Assembly (NCBI GenBank): GCA_003139995.1
Contig: PLIC01000179.1
Location: 790-51,437, forward strand
Origin: Candidatus Acidiflorens stordalenmirensis
Lineage (GTDB): Bacteria > Acidobacteriota > Terriglobia > Terriglobales > Acidobacteriaceae
Reading direction: 5' to 3'
Length of the DNA: 50,648 nucleotides
Part shown: positions 26,446 to 35,099 of the stretch, one piece after another
Layout of the letters: each line of letters opens with the position of its first letter
How positions within the stretch are numbered: position 1 is the stretch's first letter
Program-made: the position numbers and the translations under genes
The notes under the pieces: generated by a model
The model's input: only the letters and a program-made list of their open reading frames with translations
Databases searched by the model: none
Told to the model about the DNA's origin: nothing

Positions 26446-27638
26446 GTATGATTATTGCCGGCGTGATGAGCGGCACTTCGGCCGACGGGATCAATGTGGC
26501 GCTGGTGCGGTTTCCCTCCGGCGCAAAAAGACGGGCCAAAGGCCCGTCACCACACAACCATTCCGGCTCAGACTTCACACTTCTTGCTCACGAGGAGTAT
26601 CCCTTCCCTGCCCCGGTTCGACGTGCAATTTTGGGAACGATGAACGCGGAATTAGCCCGTGTTGCGGATCTAGCTCGGCTGAACTTTCTTTTGGGCGAAC
26701 TTTATGCCGAAGCAGTGGCAAAAACAACGCGCAAGCATCGCGTGAAAATTGATCTGGTTGGCTGTCATGGACAAACGCTCTATCACCAGGGAACGGCGGA
26801 GCGATTTCTCGGACGAAAATTGGCGGTGACTTGGCAAACGGGTGAAGGAGCGGTGATCGCGGCGCGGCTGGGTGTGCCGGTGGTCTCCGATTTTCGTCCC
26901 GCGGATGTAGCGGCCGGGGGGAAAGGCGCGCCGCTGGTGCCGTTCCTCGACTATCTTCTCTATCGCGATCCACGAGTTGAACGCATCGCCCAAAACATCG
27001 GCGGCATTGCAAATCTGACGGCGATTCCCGCGGGTGCGTCGCTCGGCCAAATCGTAGCTTTTGACACCGGCCCCGGCAACATGGTGATGGATGCGGCGAT
27101 GGAAGAACTTTTCGGGCGGCGCTACGACCGCGATGGCAAAGTCGCGGCCTCGGGACGCGTACTGGATAACGTGATAGCACAGTTAATTCGCGCGCGCTTT
27201 TTCCGGCAGAAGCCGCCGCGGACGGCGGGCCGCGAGGAATTTGGCCGCGAATACGTGGGCCGGTTTCTTCAGATCTGTCGCGGCGCCAGTAAGGCCGACG
27301 TAGTGGCGACGGCAACGGCTTTGACGGCGCGATCGATTGCGGATGCAGTCACGCGATTCGTGTTGCCGCGATTTGGGGTTCCGCGACGCGATCACGAGAT
27401 GATCGTCTCGGGCGGCGGCGCAAAAAATCCGACGCTGATGGCTATGTTGTGCAATGAGATCGCGCCGTTGGGAATCGACCTGCATTTCTCGGATGAGTTC
27501 GGCCTTCCGGCGGAAGCCAAGGAGGCCGTGGCTTTTGCTCTGCTCGCGCACGAGACGTGGCATCGGCGGCCAAGCAATGTGCCGTCGGCAACGGGAGCGA
27601 AACGGGCGGCGATTCTGGGAAAGATCTCGTATGCGTAG
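26442..27638 (+). CDS. anmK: Anhydro-N-acetylmuramic acid kinase
   Basis: A 398-aa kinase that opens the 1,6-anhydro ring of anhydro-MurNAc and phosphorylates it, the step after NagZ. The N-terminus IIAGVMSGTSADGINVALV, the DLVGCHGQTLYHQG block, NIGGIANLTAIP and FDTGPGNMVMDA are diagnostic, as is VSGGGAKNPTLM near the end. A short low-complexity stretch (KRRAKGPSPHNHSGS) interrupts the N-terminal region relative to the family. ATG 26442 overlaps the nagZ stop. Confidence 0.95.
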   Translation: MSMIIAGVMSGTSADGINVALVRFPSGAKRRAKGPSPHNHSGSDFTLLAHEEYPFPAPVRRAILGTMNAELARVADLARLNFLLGELYAEAVAKTTRKHRVKIDLVGCHGQTLYHQGTAERFLGRKLAVTWQTGEGAVIAARLGVPVVSDFRPADVAAGGKGAPLVPFLDYLLYRDPRVERIAQNIGGIANLTAIPAGASLGQIVAFDTGPGNMVMDAAMEELFGRRYDRDGKVAASGRVLDNVIAQLIRARFFRQKPPRTAGREEFGREYVGRFLQICRGASKADVVATATALTARSIADAVTRFVLPRFGVPRRDHEMIVSGGGAKNPTLMAMLCNEIAPLGIDLHFSDEFGLPAEAKEAVAFALLAHETWHRRPSNVPSATGAKRAAILGKISYA

Positions 27639-27666
27639 GGCAGCAGTACGGGTGCGCGCAAGAAGC

Positions 27667-27705
27667 AGGTCCTTCCCCTTCGGCTCGCCCAGGGTCAGGA
27701 TGACA
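27667..27705 (-). repeat. Dispersed repeat R1, half copy, overlapping a start codon
   Basis: AGGTCCTTCCCCTTCGGCTC through GGTCAGGATGACA is a reverse-complement half of R1. The ATG inside GGATGACA is the likely start of the downstream lipoprotein gene. Confidence 0.75.
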
Positions 27706-29217
27706 ATCTCGTTATTATTCGTTGCCGCCTGCGTGCTGCCTCTCCTCTCCTGCTCACAAGCTCCCGACCCGAACACGCTGGTGATGATTATTGAAAGCAG
27801 CCCAACGAATCTCGATCCGCGAGTGGGGCTTGATGCGCAATCGGAGCGCATTGGCGAACTCCTCTTCGATGCGCTGCTGACGCGCGACGAGCACTTAAAT
27901 GTTCAGCCGGGGCTGGCGGAGCGTTGGGAGATTCCCGATCCGTTGACCTACGTCTTCCACTTGCATCGCGGCGTAACTTTTCACGATGGCCGGCCGCTTA
28001 CTTCGCGCGACGTTAAGTGGACGTTCGATTCCCTGCTCGAAGGGAAGATTCGCAGCACGAAATCAGCGGCGTACCGTTTCGTGGACCGCATCGACGCGCC
28101 CGACGAGTTCACCGTGGTATTTCATCTGAAGGAGCCCAACGGGAGCTTGCTGTGGAACCTCTCGGAAGGCGCGATTGGCATTGTGCCCTATGGCGCACTC
28201 GACGAGATCACGCGCAAGCCGATGGGGACGGGGCCTTTCAAGTTTGTCAGCGTCGAACAAGATAAAGAGATCGTCGTCGAGCGCAACGACAACTACTGGG
28301 GAGCGAAGACGCGACTCGCCAGGGTACGCTTCACCGTCGTGCCCGACGCGACGACGCGGGCGCTTGAATTGCGCAAGGGCAGCGCCGATGCCGCGATCAA
28401 TGCACTGACTTCCGACACCATCGTGGCGCTGGAGCGCGAGCCGAATTTGCAGGTGGAGCGCGCGCCGGGCACGGTGCTTTCCTATCTCGCGTTTAACCTG
28501 CGCGACCGGACCTTGCAGGATGTGCGAGTTCGCCAGGCGATCGCGTATGCCATCGACCGCGGGCCTCTTCTGCAATACATCTGGCGCGGCTTCGCGCAAC
28601 CGGCTCTGAGTGTGCTCCCACCGCAAAGCTGGGCGTATGACCAGGACGTGGCGGCCTACCCACACAATCCAGAGAAGGCTCGACAGATGCTCGATGCCGC
28701 CGGCTACCGGGCTCGCGACGGCGTTCGCTTTCACCTCACGATGAAAACGTCAACGGAAGAGTCCACGCGCCTGCTGGCGGCGGTGTTGCAGCAGCAATTG
28801 CGCGATGTGGGCATTGCGCTCGATATTCGTACCTTCGAGTTCGCTACATTTTTTGCCGACGTCACCAGCGGCGCTTTCCAGTTCTATTCGTTGCGCTGGA
28901 TCGGCGGGAACGAGGACCCGGATATTTTTGAATACGCATTTCACTCCAACCGATTCCCGCCCAAAGGCGCAAACCGCGGTTTCTATTCCAATCCGCATAT
29001 CGATAGTCTGATCGACCAGGCGCGCCGCGAAACCGATCAGAATGCAAGCAAGCGGCTGTATGCCGAAGTTCAGGAAGTGCTGGCGCAAGATGAACCGTAT
29101 ATAAACTTGTGGTACTTCGACAACGTGCTCGTGCACACGCGGCGGGTGCGGAACGTGACCCTGAATCCGTCGGGAAATTACGACTTTCTGAAGACAGCTG
29201 AAATCAGTACCCAGTAG
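27700..29217 (+). CDS. Oligopeptide/dipeptide-type solute-binding lipoprotein (ABC transporter, SBP family 5)
   Basis: A 505-aa extracytoplasmic binding protein. ATG 27700 gives an ideal lipoprotein signal, MTISLLFVAACVLPLLSC with Cys18 lipidated; the longer frame from 27630 would bury it behind a basic tail. Family 5 blocks follow: LNVQPGLAERWEI, FHLHRGVTFHDGRPLTSRDV, GTGPFKFV, VRQAIAYAIDR and NPEKARQMLDAAGY. The matching permease and ATPase genes are not in the window. Because it follows anmK, uptake of cell-wall peptides (as for MppA) is plausible but inferred. Its last codons lie in a heptamer array. Confidence 0.88.
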   Translation: MTISLLFVAACVLPLLSCSQAPDPNTLVMIIESSPTNLDPRVGLDAQSERIGELLFDALLTRDEHLNVQPGLAERWEIPDPLTYVFHLHRGVTFHDGRPLTSRDVKWTFDSLLEGKIRSTKSAAYRFVDRIDAPDEFTVVFHLKEPNGSLLWNLSEGAIGIVPYGALDEITRKPMGTGPFKFVSVEQDKEIVVERNDNYWGAKTRLARVRFTVVPDATTRALELRKGSADAAINALTSDTIVALEREPNLQVERAPGTVLSYLAFNLRDRTLQDVRVRQAIAYAIDRGPLLQYIWRGFAQPALSVLPPQSWAYDQDVAAYPHNPEKARQMLDAAGYRARDGVRFHLTMKTSTEESTRLLAAVLQQQLRDVGIALDIRTFEFATFFADVTSGAFQFYSLRWIGGNEDPDIFEYAFHSNRFPPKGANRGFYSNPHIDSLIDQARRETDQNASKRLYAEVQEVLAQDEPYINLWYFDNVLVHTRRVRNVTLNPSGNYDFLKTAEISTQ

Positions 29218-29231
29218 CCAGTTGCCAGCGC
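29204..29231. repeat. Heptamer array spanning a stop codon
   Basis: Four units (TCAGTAC, CCAGTAG, CCAGTTG, CCAGCGC) start inside the end of the lipoprotein gene. The second unit contains its TAG stop. Confidence 0.65.
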
Positions 29232-29305
29232 GCACGACCGGCGCGGTTTTCAGCGTGATAACATCGAAAGTTGGGTGCTCGCTTGACGGTCAGCAGCTTT
29301 GGCCC

Positions 29306-29333
29306 TAAGACCTGACACCTGAGACCTGATCTT
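29306..29333. repeat. Heptamer array overlapping the ymdB start
   Basis: Four units (TAAGACC, TGACACC, TGAGACC, TGATCTT) end in the TTG start codon of the YmdB gene at 29332, leaving no room for a normal ribosome-binding site. Confidence 0.65.
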
Positions 29334-30123
29334 GAACATTCTTTTTATCGGTGACATTTTTGGCCGCCCTGGGCGGACGATCGTAAAAGATCGCCTGCCT
29401 GGCCTGCGCCAGCAGCACGCCGTGGATCTGGTCATCGCCAACTGCGAAAATGCCGCGGCTGGCTTCGGAATCACGCCTCCGCTGGCGGAAGAGCTTTTTG
29501 ATCTGGGCATCGACGTGATGACCACCGGAAATCACGTCTGGGACAAACGCGAAATCATCGGATACTTCCAGATGGCGGATGGCAACCCCCACAGTCCCGC
29601 GCGCCGCTTGTTACGGCCGGCAAATTTTCCGCAGGGCCTGCCCGGTTGGGGAGTGTACGAAGGCCAAAAGAACGGCGCCGGTTATGCCGTCGTGAATCTT
29701 CAGGGACGTGTGTTCATGGGGTCGAACGACGATCCCTTTCGCTATGCCGATCGGCTTCTGGAGCAGATCAAATCGAAGATCGTGCTGGTGGATTTCCATG
29801 CCGAGGCCACTTCCGAAAAAATCGCCTTCGGATGGTACCTCGACGGGCGAGTCACTGCCGTGGTGGGCACGCACACGCACGTTCCCACCGCGGATGAGAC
29901 TGTCCTGCCGAAGGGCACTGCCTATATCACGGATGTCGGCATGACTGGGCCGTACGACAGCGTCATTGGGGTGAAGAAAGAACTGGTGATCGAGAAGTTT
30001 CTCAGCGGGATGCCGTCGCGCTTCGAAGCGGCCAATGGTGACGTCCGCCTGTGCGCCGTGCTGGTCGAGTGCGATGACCACACGGGCCGCGCCACGCGGA
30101 TGGAACGGCTGATGCTGCGGTGA
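29332..30123 (+). CDS. ymdB: YmdB-family metallophosphoesterase
   Basis: A 263-aa calcineurin-like phosphoesterase. Family blocks: LFIGDIFGRPGR with the first metal ligands, ANCENAAAGFGI, MTTGNHVWDKREI, VDFHAEATSEKIAF and VVGTHTHVPTADE, then TDVGMTGPYDSVIG. Bacillus YmdB hydrolyses cyclic nucleotides and affects biofilm formation; the substrate here is unknown. The start is TTG 29332 since homology begins with NILFIGDIF, and the upstream sequence is a heptamer array. Length is complete. Confidence 0.92.
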   Translation: MNILFIGDIFGRPGRTIVKDRLPGLRQQHAVDLVIANCENAAAGFGITPPLAEELFDLGIDVMTTGNHVWDKREIIGYFQMADGNPHSPARRLLRPANFPQGLPGWGVYEGQKNGAGYAVVNLQGRVFMGSNDDPFRYADRLLEQIKSKIVLVDFHAEATSEKIAFGWYLDGRVTAVVGTHTHVPTADETVLPKGTAYITDVGMTGPYDSVIGVKKELVIEKFLSGMPSRFEAANGDVRLCAVLVECDDHTGRATRMERLMLR

Positions 30124-30227
30124 AGGCTGGCTCTGCAACCTCTTTGTCTTCCCCGTTACGACCGTAGTTCTCAACCCAGGATTTCTCTTGCAAGACAGGA
30201 GCAGCCGGGCATTCTATAGTAAGTAAT

Positions 30228-32078
30228 ATGCGATGGCTGCCAGCAGGAATTGTTTTGTTGCTTGCCGGATTGTGTCTGGCCGCAGACACTCCAGCCGCTG
30301 TGCCACCGCTCTGCTCCAATTCCGCGGGCGCTCCCGCCTGCCACGTTCCTAAGAAAGACCTGAAGGCCGCACGCCGGGCTTTCGCGCGCGGCCTCAAGCT
30401 CGAGAAATTGCAGACCGAGAATTTGCAAAATCTCGACGAGGCTTTATACGAATTTGAGGAAGCGTCTCGATTGGTCCCGCAGAACGTGGAGTACGTGACC
30501 GCGCGGGAGATGACGCGGCAGCATCTGGCCGGGATACATCTGGAACGCGGGAATAGCGACCTGCTCGCTGGCCGCCAGGTGGAGGCAATGGCGGAGTTCC
30601 GGACGGCGCTGAACCTCGATCCGCAGAACGAATTCGCCCAGCAGCGCATAAGCGACGCGTGGGGGCCCGTGCCGGTGCACACCGCAAGCCCGCCGCAAGT
30701 GGTCGCCAGCGCGGACGCGCTCACCGCCAAACCAACCGACGGGCGTCATGACATCCACTACCGCGGCGATTCGCGTGGTCTGCTTAGCGCAGTCGCCGCG
30801 AGCTACGGGCTGACGGTGGTTTTCGACGATAGCTTCCCCAGCCGCCACGTGCGATTCGATATCGAGAACGCCGATTTCGCAACCGCCATGCAGGCGGCCT
30901 CCGCGGTCACGAAGAGCTTCAGCGTGGCGCTCGAAGACACAGTTCTTTTTGCTTGCGCCGACACGCTCGACAACCACAAGGCCTTCGACCTCATGGGCAT
31001 GCGCTCGTTTTACATCTCTGCCGGCGATCCTGCCAAGGATTTGAACGAGTTGCTGAACTCGCTGAAGACGCTTTTTGAGTTCAAGTTCGCCAGCCTCAAC
31101 GCCGCATCGAGCACAATCACGCTGCGCGGACCGCGGGCGGCGCTCGATGCCGCAACCCAGTTTCTCGGGCAGCTAAATAGCGCCCGGCCGGAAGTGATGC
31201 TCGATCTGAAAGTCTTCCAGGTGAGCCACACCTACGCGCGGAACATCGGGCTGCACGTCCCGGACAATTTCAATCTCTTCAACATTCCGGCGGGTGCACT
31301 CGCGGCTCTCGGCGGACAGAACATCCAGAGCCTGATCAACCAACTGATTGCCTCTGGCGGCATCAACCAAGCCGGCAATCAGACCATTTCCGCGCTCCTC
31401 GCACAATTGCAAGGCCAGCAGAATTCGATTCTTAGCCAGCCGCTCGCGACCTTCGGTGGCGGGATCACGCTGATGGGACTGAGCCTCGACAAGTTGTCCG
31501 CCGCGCTTTCCATGAATGAGAGTTCCGTCCAGGAGCTCGATCACGTCCAGTTGCGGGCCTCGCAGGAGAAGGACGCCACTTTTAAGCTGGGATCGCGCTA
31601 TCCCATCCTCAACGCCAGCTTTGCGCCGATTTACAACAGTTCGGCCATCGCGAAGGTCATCGGGAACCAGTCGTACACCGCGGCCTTTCCTTCCGTCAGT
31701 TATGAGGACATCGGACTCACGCTCAAGGCGAAACCGTGGGTTCACAACAATTCAGACGTAGCCCTCGAGCTGGAGATACAATTCCGCACTTTGGGAAGCA
31801 CAAACACAAATGGCATTCCTGACATTTTGAATCGCGAGTACAAGGGGCAAATCCTGCTCAAGGAAGGTGAACAGGCGGCCGTAGCGGGAATGATCACCGT
31901 GTCCGATCAGAAGAGCTTGAGCGGACTGCCAGCGTTCTCCACGATCCCGGGCCTCGGCCTCCTCACGTCACAGAGTTCCAAGCAAGAAGAAGACGACGAA
32001 CTGCTGATCCTGATCACGCCGTATGTTGTCCGCGGCCCGGAGCGCACCGAGGCGCCGGAAATCTGGATCGCAAAATAA
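30228..32078 (+). CDS. Secretin-family outer-membrane protein (GspD/PilQ-like)
   Basis: A 616-aa protein with signal peptide (MRWLPAGIVLLLAGLCLAA). Residues about 43-145 form helical TPR-like units (ARRAFARGLKLE, AMAEFRTALNLDPQN). A secretin N-domain-like segment follows (DIHYRGDSRGLLSAVAASYG, SSTITLRGPRAALDAAT), then the secretin core from about 320 (PEVMLDLKVFQVS, VSYEDIGLTLKAKPWV, LLKEGEQAAVAGMI, DDELLILITPYVV). It would form the outer-membrane channel of a type II secretion or type IV pilus-like machine. Other components are not adjacent; prepilin peptidase lies 12 kb away. The TPR-secretin fusion is notable. Confidence 0.88.
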   Translation: MRWLPAGIVLLLAGLCLAADTPAAVPPLCSNSAGAPACHVPKKDLKAARRAFARGLKLEKLQTENLQNLDEALYEFEEASRLVPQNVEYVTAREMTRQHLAGIHLERGNSDLLAGRQVEAMAEFRTALNLDPQNEFAQQRISDAWGPVPVHTASPPQVVASADALTAKPTDGRHDIHYRGDSRGLLSAVAASYGLTVVFDDSFPSRHVRFDIENADFATAMQAASAVTKSFSVALEDTVLFACADTLDNHKAFDLMGMRSFYISAGDPAKDLNELLNSLKTLFEFKFASLNAASSTITLRGPRAALDAATQFLGQLNSARPEVMLDLKVFQVSHTYARNIGLHVPDNFNLFNIPAGALAALGGQNIQSLINQLIASGGINQAGNQTISALLAQLQGQQNSILSQPLATFGGGITLMGLSLDKLSAALSMNESSVQELDHVQLRASQEKDATFKLGSRYPILNASFAPIYNSSAIAKVIGNQSYTAAFPSVSYEDIGLTLKAKPWVHNNSDVALELEIQFRTLGSTNTNGIPDILNREYKGQILLKEGEQAAVAGMITVSDQKSLSGLPAFSTIPGLGLLTSQSSKQEEDDELLILITPYVVRGPERTEAPEIWIAK

Positions 32079-32079
32079 A

Positions 32080-32127
32080 TTGGGTGATTGGGTGATTTCA
32101 GATCGCCCGATCAACCGATGACCCGAT
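32080..32127. repeat. Octamer array filling the secretin-DsbA gap
   Basis: Six 8-bp words (TTGGGTGA twice, a diverged unit, then CGCCCGAT, CAACCGAT, GACCCGAT) fill all but the boundary bases between the two converging stop codons. The two halves are roughly inverted and could form a hairpin acting as a bidirectional terminator. Confidence 0.65.
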
Positions 32128-32128
32128 C

Positions 32129-33052
32129 TTACTTATCGCTTTTTTCCTGGCTCGCCTCGAAGTCCACAATCTTCTTCAACAGATCGACGGGCGCACCGCC
32201 GGGCACGTTACGTCCATTGATGAACAGCGTCGGCGTGGCATTCACGTCCACCGACTTTCCAAGCGCAACGGAGGCTTCGACTCTGGCTTTTGTATCCGGC
32301 TTGGCTGCGCAGGCGGCGACCTCGTCGCCATTCGCGCCCGATGCGGTCGCAATGGCTTTCAGCTTTTCATCGGCGTTGGCCTCAGTGATATTGGCCTGCT
32401 CGTCAAACGTTTTCTGAATAAATTTCCAGACGGCGTCATTGGAAGCGCGCCCCACGCAATCGACATAGCCGGCCGCTTTTTCCGCCCAGTTGTGCGCGGG
32501 CAGCGGAAAATTCTGGAAAATAAAGTGTGCATCGGGCTCCTGCGCCAGTAGCTGATCAATCGAGGATGCGGCCTTCGCACAGTGCGGGCACTGCATATCG
32601 CTGAACTCGACAATCGTCACCGCAGCCTTCGCCGGTCCCTTCGCAGGGCCGTTCACGCCTTTTTCCAGTTTGGCGCGGGCATCGTCAAATGGCTTCGCAC
32701 CGAAAGGCAGGATGTCGCCCGTAATGGCATGCTTGCCGTCAGCGCTAACCAGCAACCGATTCACGTTCGAACCCTGCGCGTTGGTGACAACAAATGAGAC
32801 CTCCGCCAGTCCGGGCAGCTCCGAGGGACGAATCTCAGTCACCTTCCACGTCACCGTAGGATCGTAGCCAACCATCTGGAACAGGAACGAGTTGACCGTG
32901 TCTTCGCTGGGCAAAGCAGTCGTGCCTGCGGCGGCGGGCGCGGCCGCCGCTGGTTTGGCCGCCGATTTTGACGGGTGAGCGGGTTGGGTTTGAGCGATGG
33001 CGATGCCGGATAACAGCAGAGCGGCGAGCAATGTGCGATGAATGCCTGTCAT
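32129..33052 (-). CDS. DsbA/thioredoxin-fold periplasmic disulfide protein
   Basis: A 307-aa exported protein with signal peptide (ALLLSGIAIAQ) and an Ala/Pro/Lys-rich linker. Residues about 45-115 form a separate N-terminal domain (VTWKVTEIRPSELPGLAE). The thioredoxin-fold domain has the active site CPHC in FSDMQCPHCAKAAS and the cis-Pro loop ATPTLFINGR. Such proteins act as thiol oxidases or isomerases in the periplasm. A GPAK-GPAK duplication precedes the fold. Converges with the secretin gene. Confidence 0.88.
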   Translation of the reverse strand: MTGIHRTLLAALLLSGIAIAQTQPAHPSKSAAKPAAAAPAAAGTTALPSEDTVNSFLFQMVGYDPTVTWKVTEIRPSELPGLAEVSFVVTNAQGSNVNRLLVSADGKHAITGDILPFGAKPFDDARAKLEKGVNGPAKGPAKAAVTIVEFSDMQCPHCAKAASSIDQLLAQEPDAHFIFQNFPLPAHNWAEKAAGYVDCVGRASNDAVWKFIQKTFDEQANITEANADEKLKAIATASGANGDEVAACAAKPDTKARVEASVALGKSVDVNATPTLFINGRNVPGGAPVDLLKKIVDFEASQEKSDK

Positions 33053-33175
33053 ATTTTGAAATTCGCTTGGAATTCGATTGTTACAAAAACCGGCGAAGTT
33101 GTCATTTCCGAATGAGCTACCCTCGGCGGAGAAACGGTTTGCGGAAAAGTTCGAGGTTTGACTTTGTTTTGAAGG

Positions 33176-33225
33176 GGCGCGGCTTCAGCCGTGCCGTAAC
33201 TGGTGCAAAATAAACGACGGCTTTA
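33176..33225. repeat. Paired GGCT-AGCC hairpins in the dsbA-nadE gap
   Basis: The first hairpin (33176-33195) pairs GGCGCGGCT with AGCCGTGCC around a 2-nt loop. The second, about 20 bp on, pairs CGGCT with AGCCG. No T-run follows, so this is not a classic terminator. Similar GGCTTCAGCC hairpins recur in Acidobacteriota intergenic DNA. Confidence 0.55.
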
Positions 33226-33274
33226 GCCGCTGCGGCGGCGCCGAGCTAGCAAGACGACGTTTTTCGCAGTCCTC

Positions 33275-34930
33275 CTACGCCTCTGACTTGGCCGCGATCG
33301 GAAACCTCCGCCCATAGCCGAACGCCTTGGCGGAGATCTTGATTCCGGGCGCGGCTTGTTGCCGCTTGTACTCGCTGCGCTCCACCATTCGGATCACCCG
33401 CCGTACCAGATCCAGATCGAAATTGTGACTGCGGGCAATTTGTTCAGCCGAGCATGACTCCTCCACGTAGTCTTCGAGAATCGCATCAAGCACGTCGTAG
33501 GGCGGGAGGGAGTCCGAATCCTTCTGGTCCGGGCCCAACTCGGCAGATGGCGGCTTCTCGATTGTCGCTTCCGGAATTACTTTGCGCCGCGAGTTCACGT
33601 AAGCGCTCAGGCGGTACACCAGCGCCTTCGGCACATCCGAGATCACCGCCAGTCCTCCCACCATATCGCCGTAAAGCGTGCAATAGCCGACGGCTAATTC
33701 GCTCTTGTTGCCGGTCGAAAGCACCAGCGCGCCGAGCTTGTTCGACATGGCCATCAGCAGCAATCCGCGGGCGCGGGACTGAATATTTTCTTCGGCGACG
33801 TCTTGTGGCATCGCGGCAAACACGGGCGCAAGCGTCTGGCGCGCGGCCTCATAAATTTCGTTGATCGAGAGCAGTTCGAAGCGGATCTTGAGGTTGCTGG
33901 CCAGTTCCCTCGCGTCGTCAATCGATCCCCGCGACGAGTACGGCCCGGGCATGCCGACGCCGATGACGTTCTCGGAACCGAGCGCATCGGCCGCGATCGA
34001 CGCGGTGAGCGCGGAATCGATGCCTCCGCTGAGTCCGATGATCGCCCGCTCGAAGCCGCATTTGTGGACGTAGTCTCGCGTGCCCAGAACCAGCGCCTCA
34101 TACGCGCTGGCTTCTTCACCCACAGTCTGCGGGTGCATGTCCCCACTGATTTTCTGGGAATCGAGTTTCTCGGAGTCGAAATAGATCAGGTCTTCCTCGA
34201 ACGACTTCGCTTGCGCAATCACTTCTCCGTCGGGCGCAATCACCAGGCTCGATCCGTCGAAGACCAGGCTGTCGTTGCCCCCGACCTGGTTCACCATCGC
34301 GACCGGTACCTTCTGATTCTGTGCGATGGCCGTTAGCATGTCCCGGCGCAGCTCGCGCTTGCCCAGCCAAAACGGCGACGCCGATATGTTGAGCACGAAG
34401 TTCCCGCCGGCTCGGACCAGTTCTTCGACCGGATCGACGCGATACAGCCGCCGGTTCCAGAAGCGCTTGTCGTTCCAGGCATCCTCACAGATGGTCAAAG
34501 CCATCTGCTTGCCGCCAAAGCTGAACAATTGCTGGCTCTTGGCGGGAGCGAAGTTGCGCATCTCGTCGAAGACGTCATAGGTGGGCAGCAGCATCTTCGA
34601 CTGGATGAAATCGATGCGCCCTTCGCGCAGCAAGGCGGCGGAGTTCATCGCTTTTTTGCCAGAGTCCGCTTCGGCCGGGGTTACCAAGCCGCAGATCACG
34701 GCAATGCCCTGCGTTTCTGCGGCGATCCTCTCGACCGTCGCACGACTGCGCACCACAAACGAGGGCCTCTCGACCAGATCGAGGGGCGGGTAGCCGGAGA
34801 CGGCGAGTTCCGGAAACAGAATCAGGCCAGCGCCAGCACTCCGCGCCTGAAGCGCAAACTGGATGATCTTGGCAGCGTTCCGAGAGAAGTCCCCAACGGT
34901 GGGGTTGATCTGGCCCAGGGCAATCTTCAC
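33275..34930 (-). CDS. nadE: Glutamine-dependent NAD+ synthetase
   Basis: A 551-aa two-domain enzyme making NAD+ from nicotinate adenine dinucleotide with glutamine as nitrogen donor. The N-terminal nitrilase-type glutaminase has the triad Glu41 (LFPELAVSGYPP), Lys112 (SKMLLPTYDVFDE) and Cys148 (ALTICEDAWN). The C-terminal synthetase has the PP-loop GLSGGIDSALTASIA near residue 296 and SNKLGALVLSTGNKSELAVGYCTLYGD. ATG 34930 is the family start. Complete. Confidence 0.97.
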   Translation of the reverse strand: MKIALGQINPTVGDFSRNAAKIIQFALQARSAGAGLILFPELAVSGYPPLDLVERPSFVVRSRATVERIAAETQGIAVICGLVTPAEADSGKKAMNSAALLREGRIDFIQSKMLLPTYDVFDEMRNFAPAKSQQLFSFGGKQMALTICEDAWNDKRFWNRRLYRVDPVEELVRAGGNFVLNISASPFWLGKRELRRDMLTAIAQNQKVPVAMVNQVGGNDSLVFDGSSLVIAPDGEVIAQAKSFEEDLIYFDSEKLDSQKISGDMHPQTVGEEASAYEALVLGTRDYVHKCGFERAIIGLSGGIDSALTASIAADALGSENVIGVGMPGPYSSRGSIDDARELASNLKIRFELLSINEIYEAARQTLAPVFAAMPQDVAEENIQSRARGLLLMAMSNKLGALVLSTGNKSELAVGYCTLYGDMVGGLAVISDVPKALVYRLSAYVNSRRKVIPEATIEKPPSAELGPDQKDSDSLPPYDVLDAILEDYVEESCSAEQIARSHNFDLDLVRRVIRMVERSEYKRQQAAPGIKISAKAFGYGRRFPIAAKSEA

Positions 34931-34935
34931 GTTCT

Positions 34936-34966
34936 TAGTGTAGAGGGTCGAAGTGTAGAAGGTCGA
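34936..34966. repeat. Two 15-bp direct repeats upstream of nadE
   Basis: GTGTAGAGGGTCGAA is followed directly by GTGTAGAAGGTCGAG. This is the smallest of the iterated-word arrays in this window and lies just upstream of the nadE start. Confidence 0.5.
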
Positions 34967-35099
34967 GGCCGGAAGGCGCTAATGGCGGGAAAAGAACGAC
35001 CTGACTTTCTTGATGCGAGCCACCCTGGTGCGAGCCGCATGGAATACTCACATCTTCATTCAGCCGCTTTCATTCCGTCGCCGGGGCGGGCGAAGAACG

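Noticed and set aside
30188..30220. Sigma-70 promoter before the secretin gene
   Set aside because: TTGCAA and TATAGT are present, but the 21-bp spacing is too long to claim.
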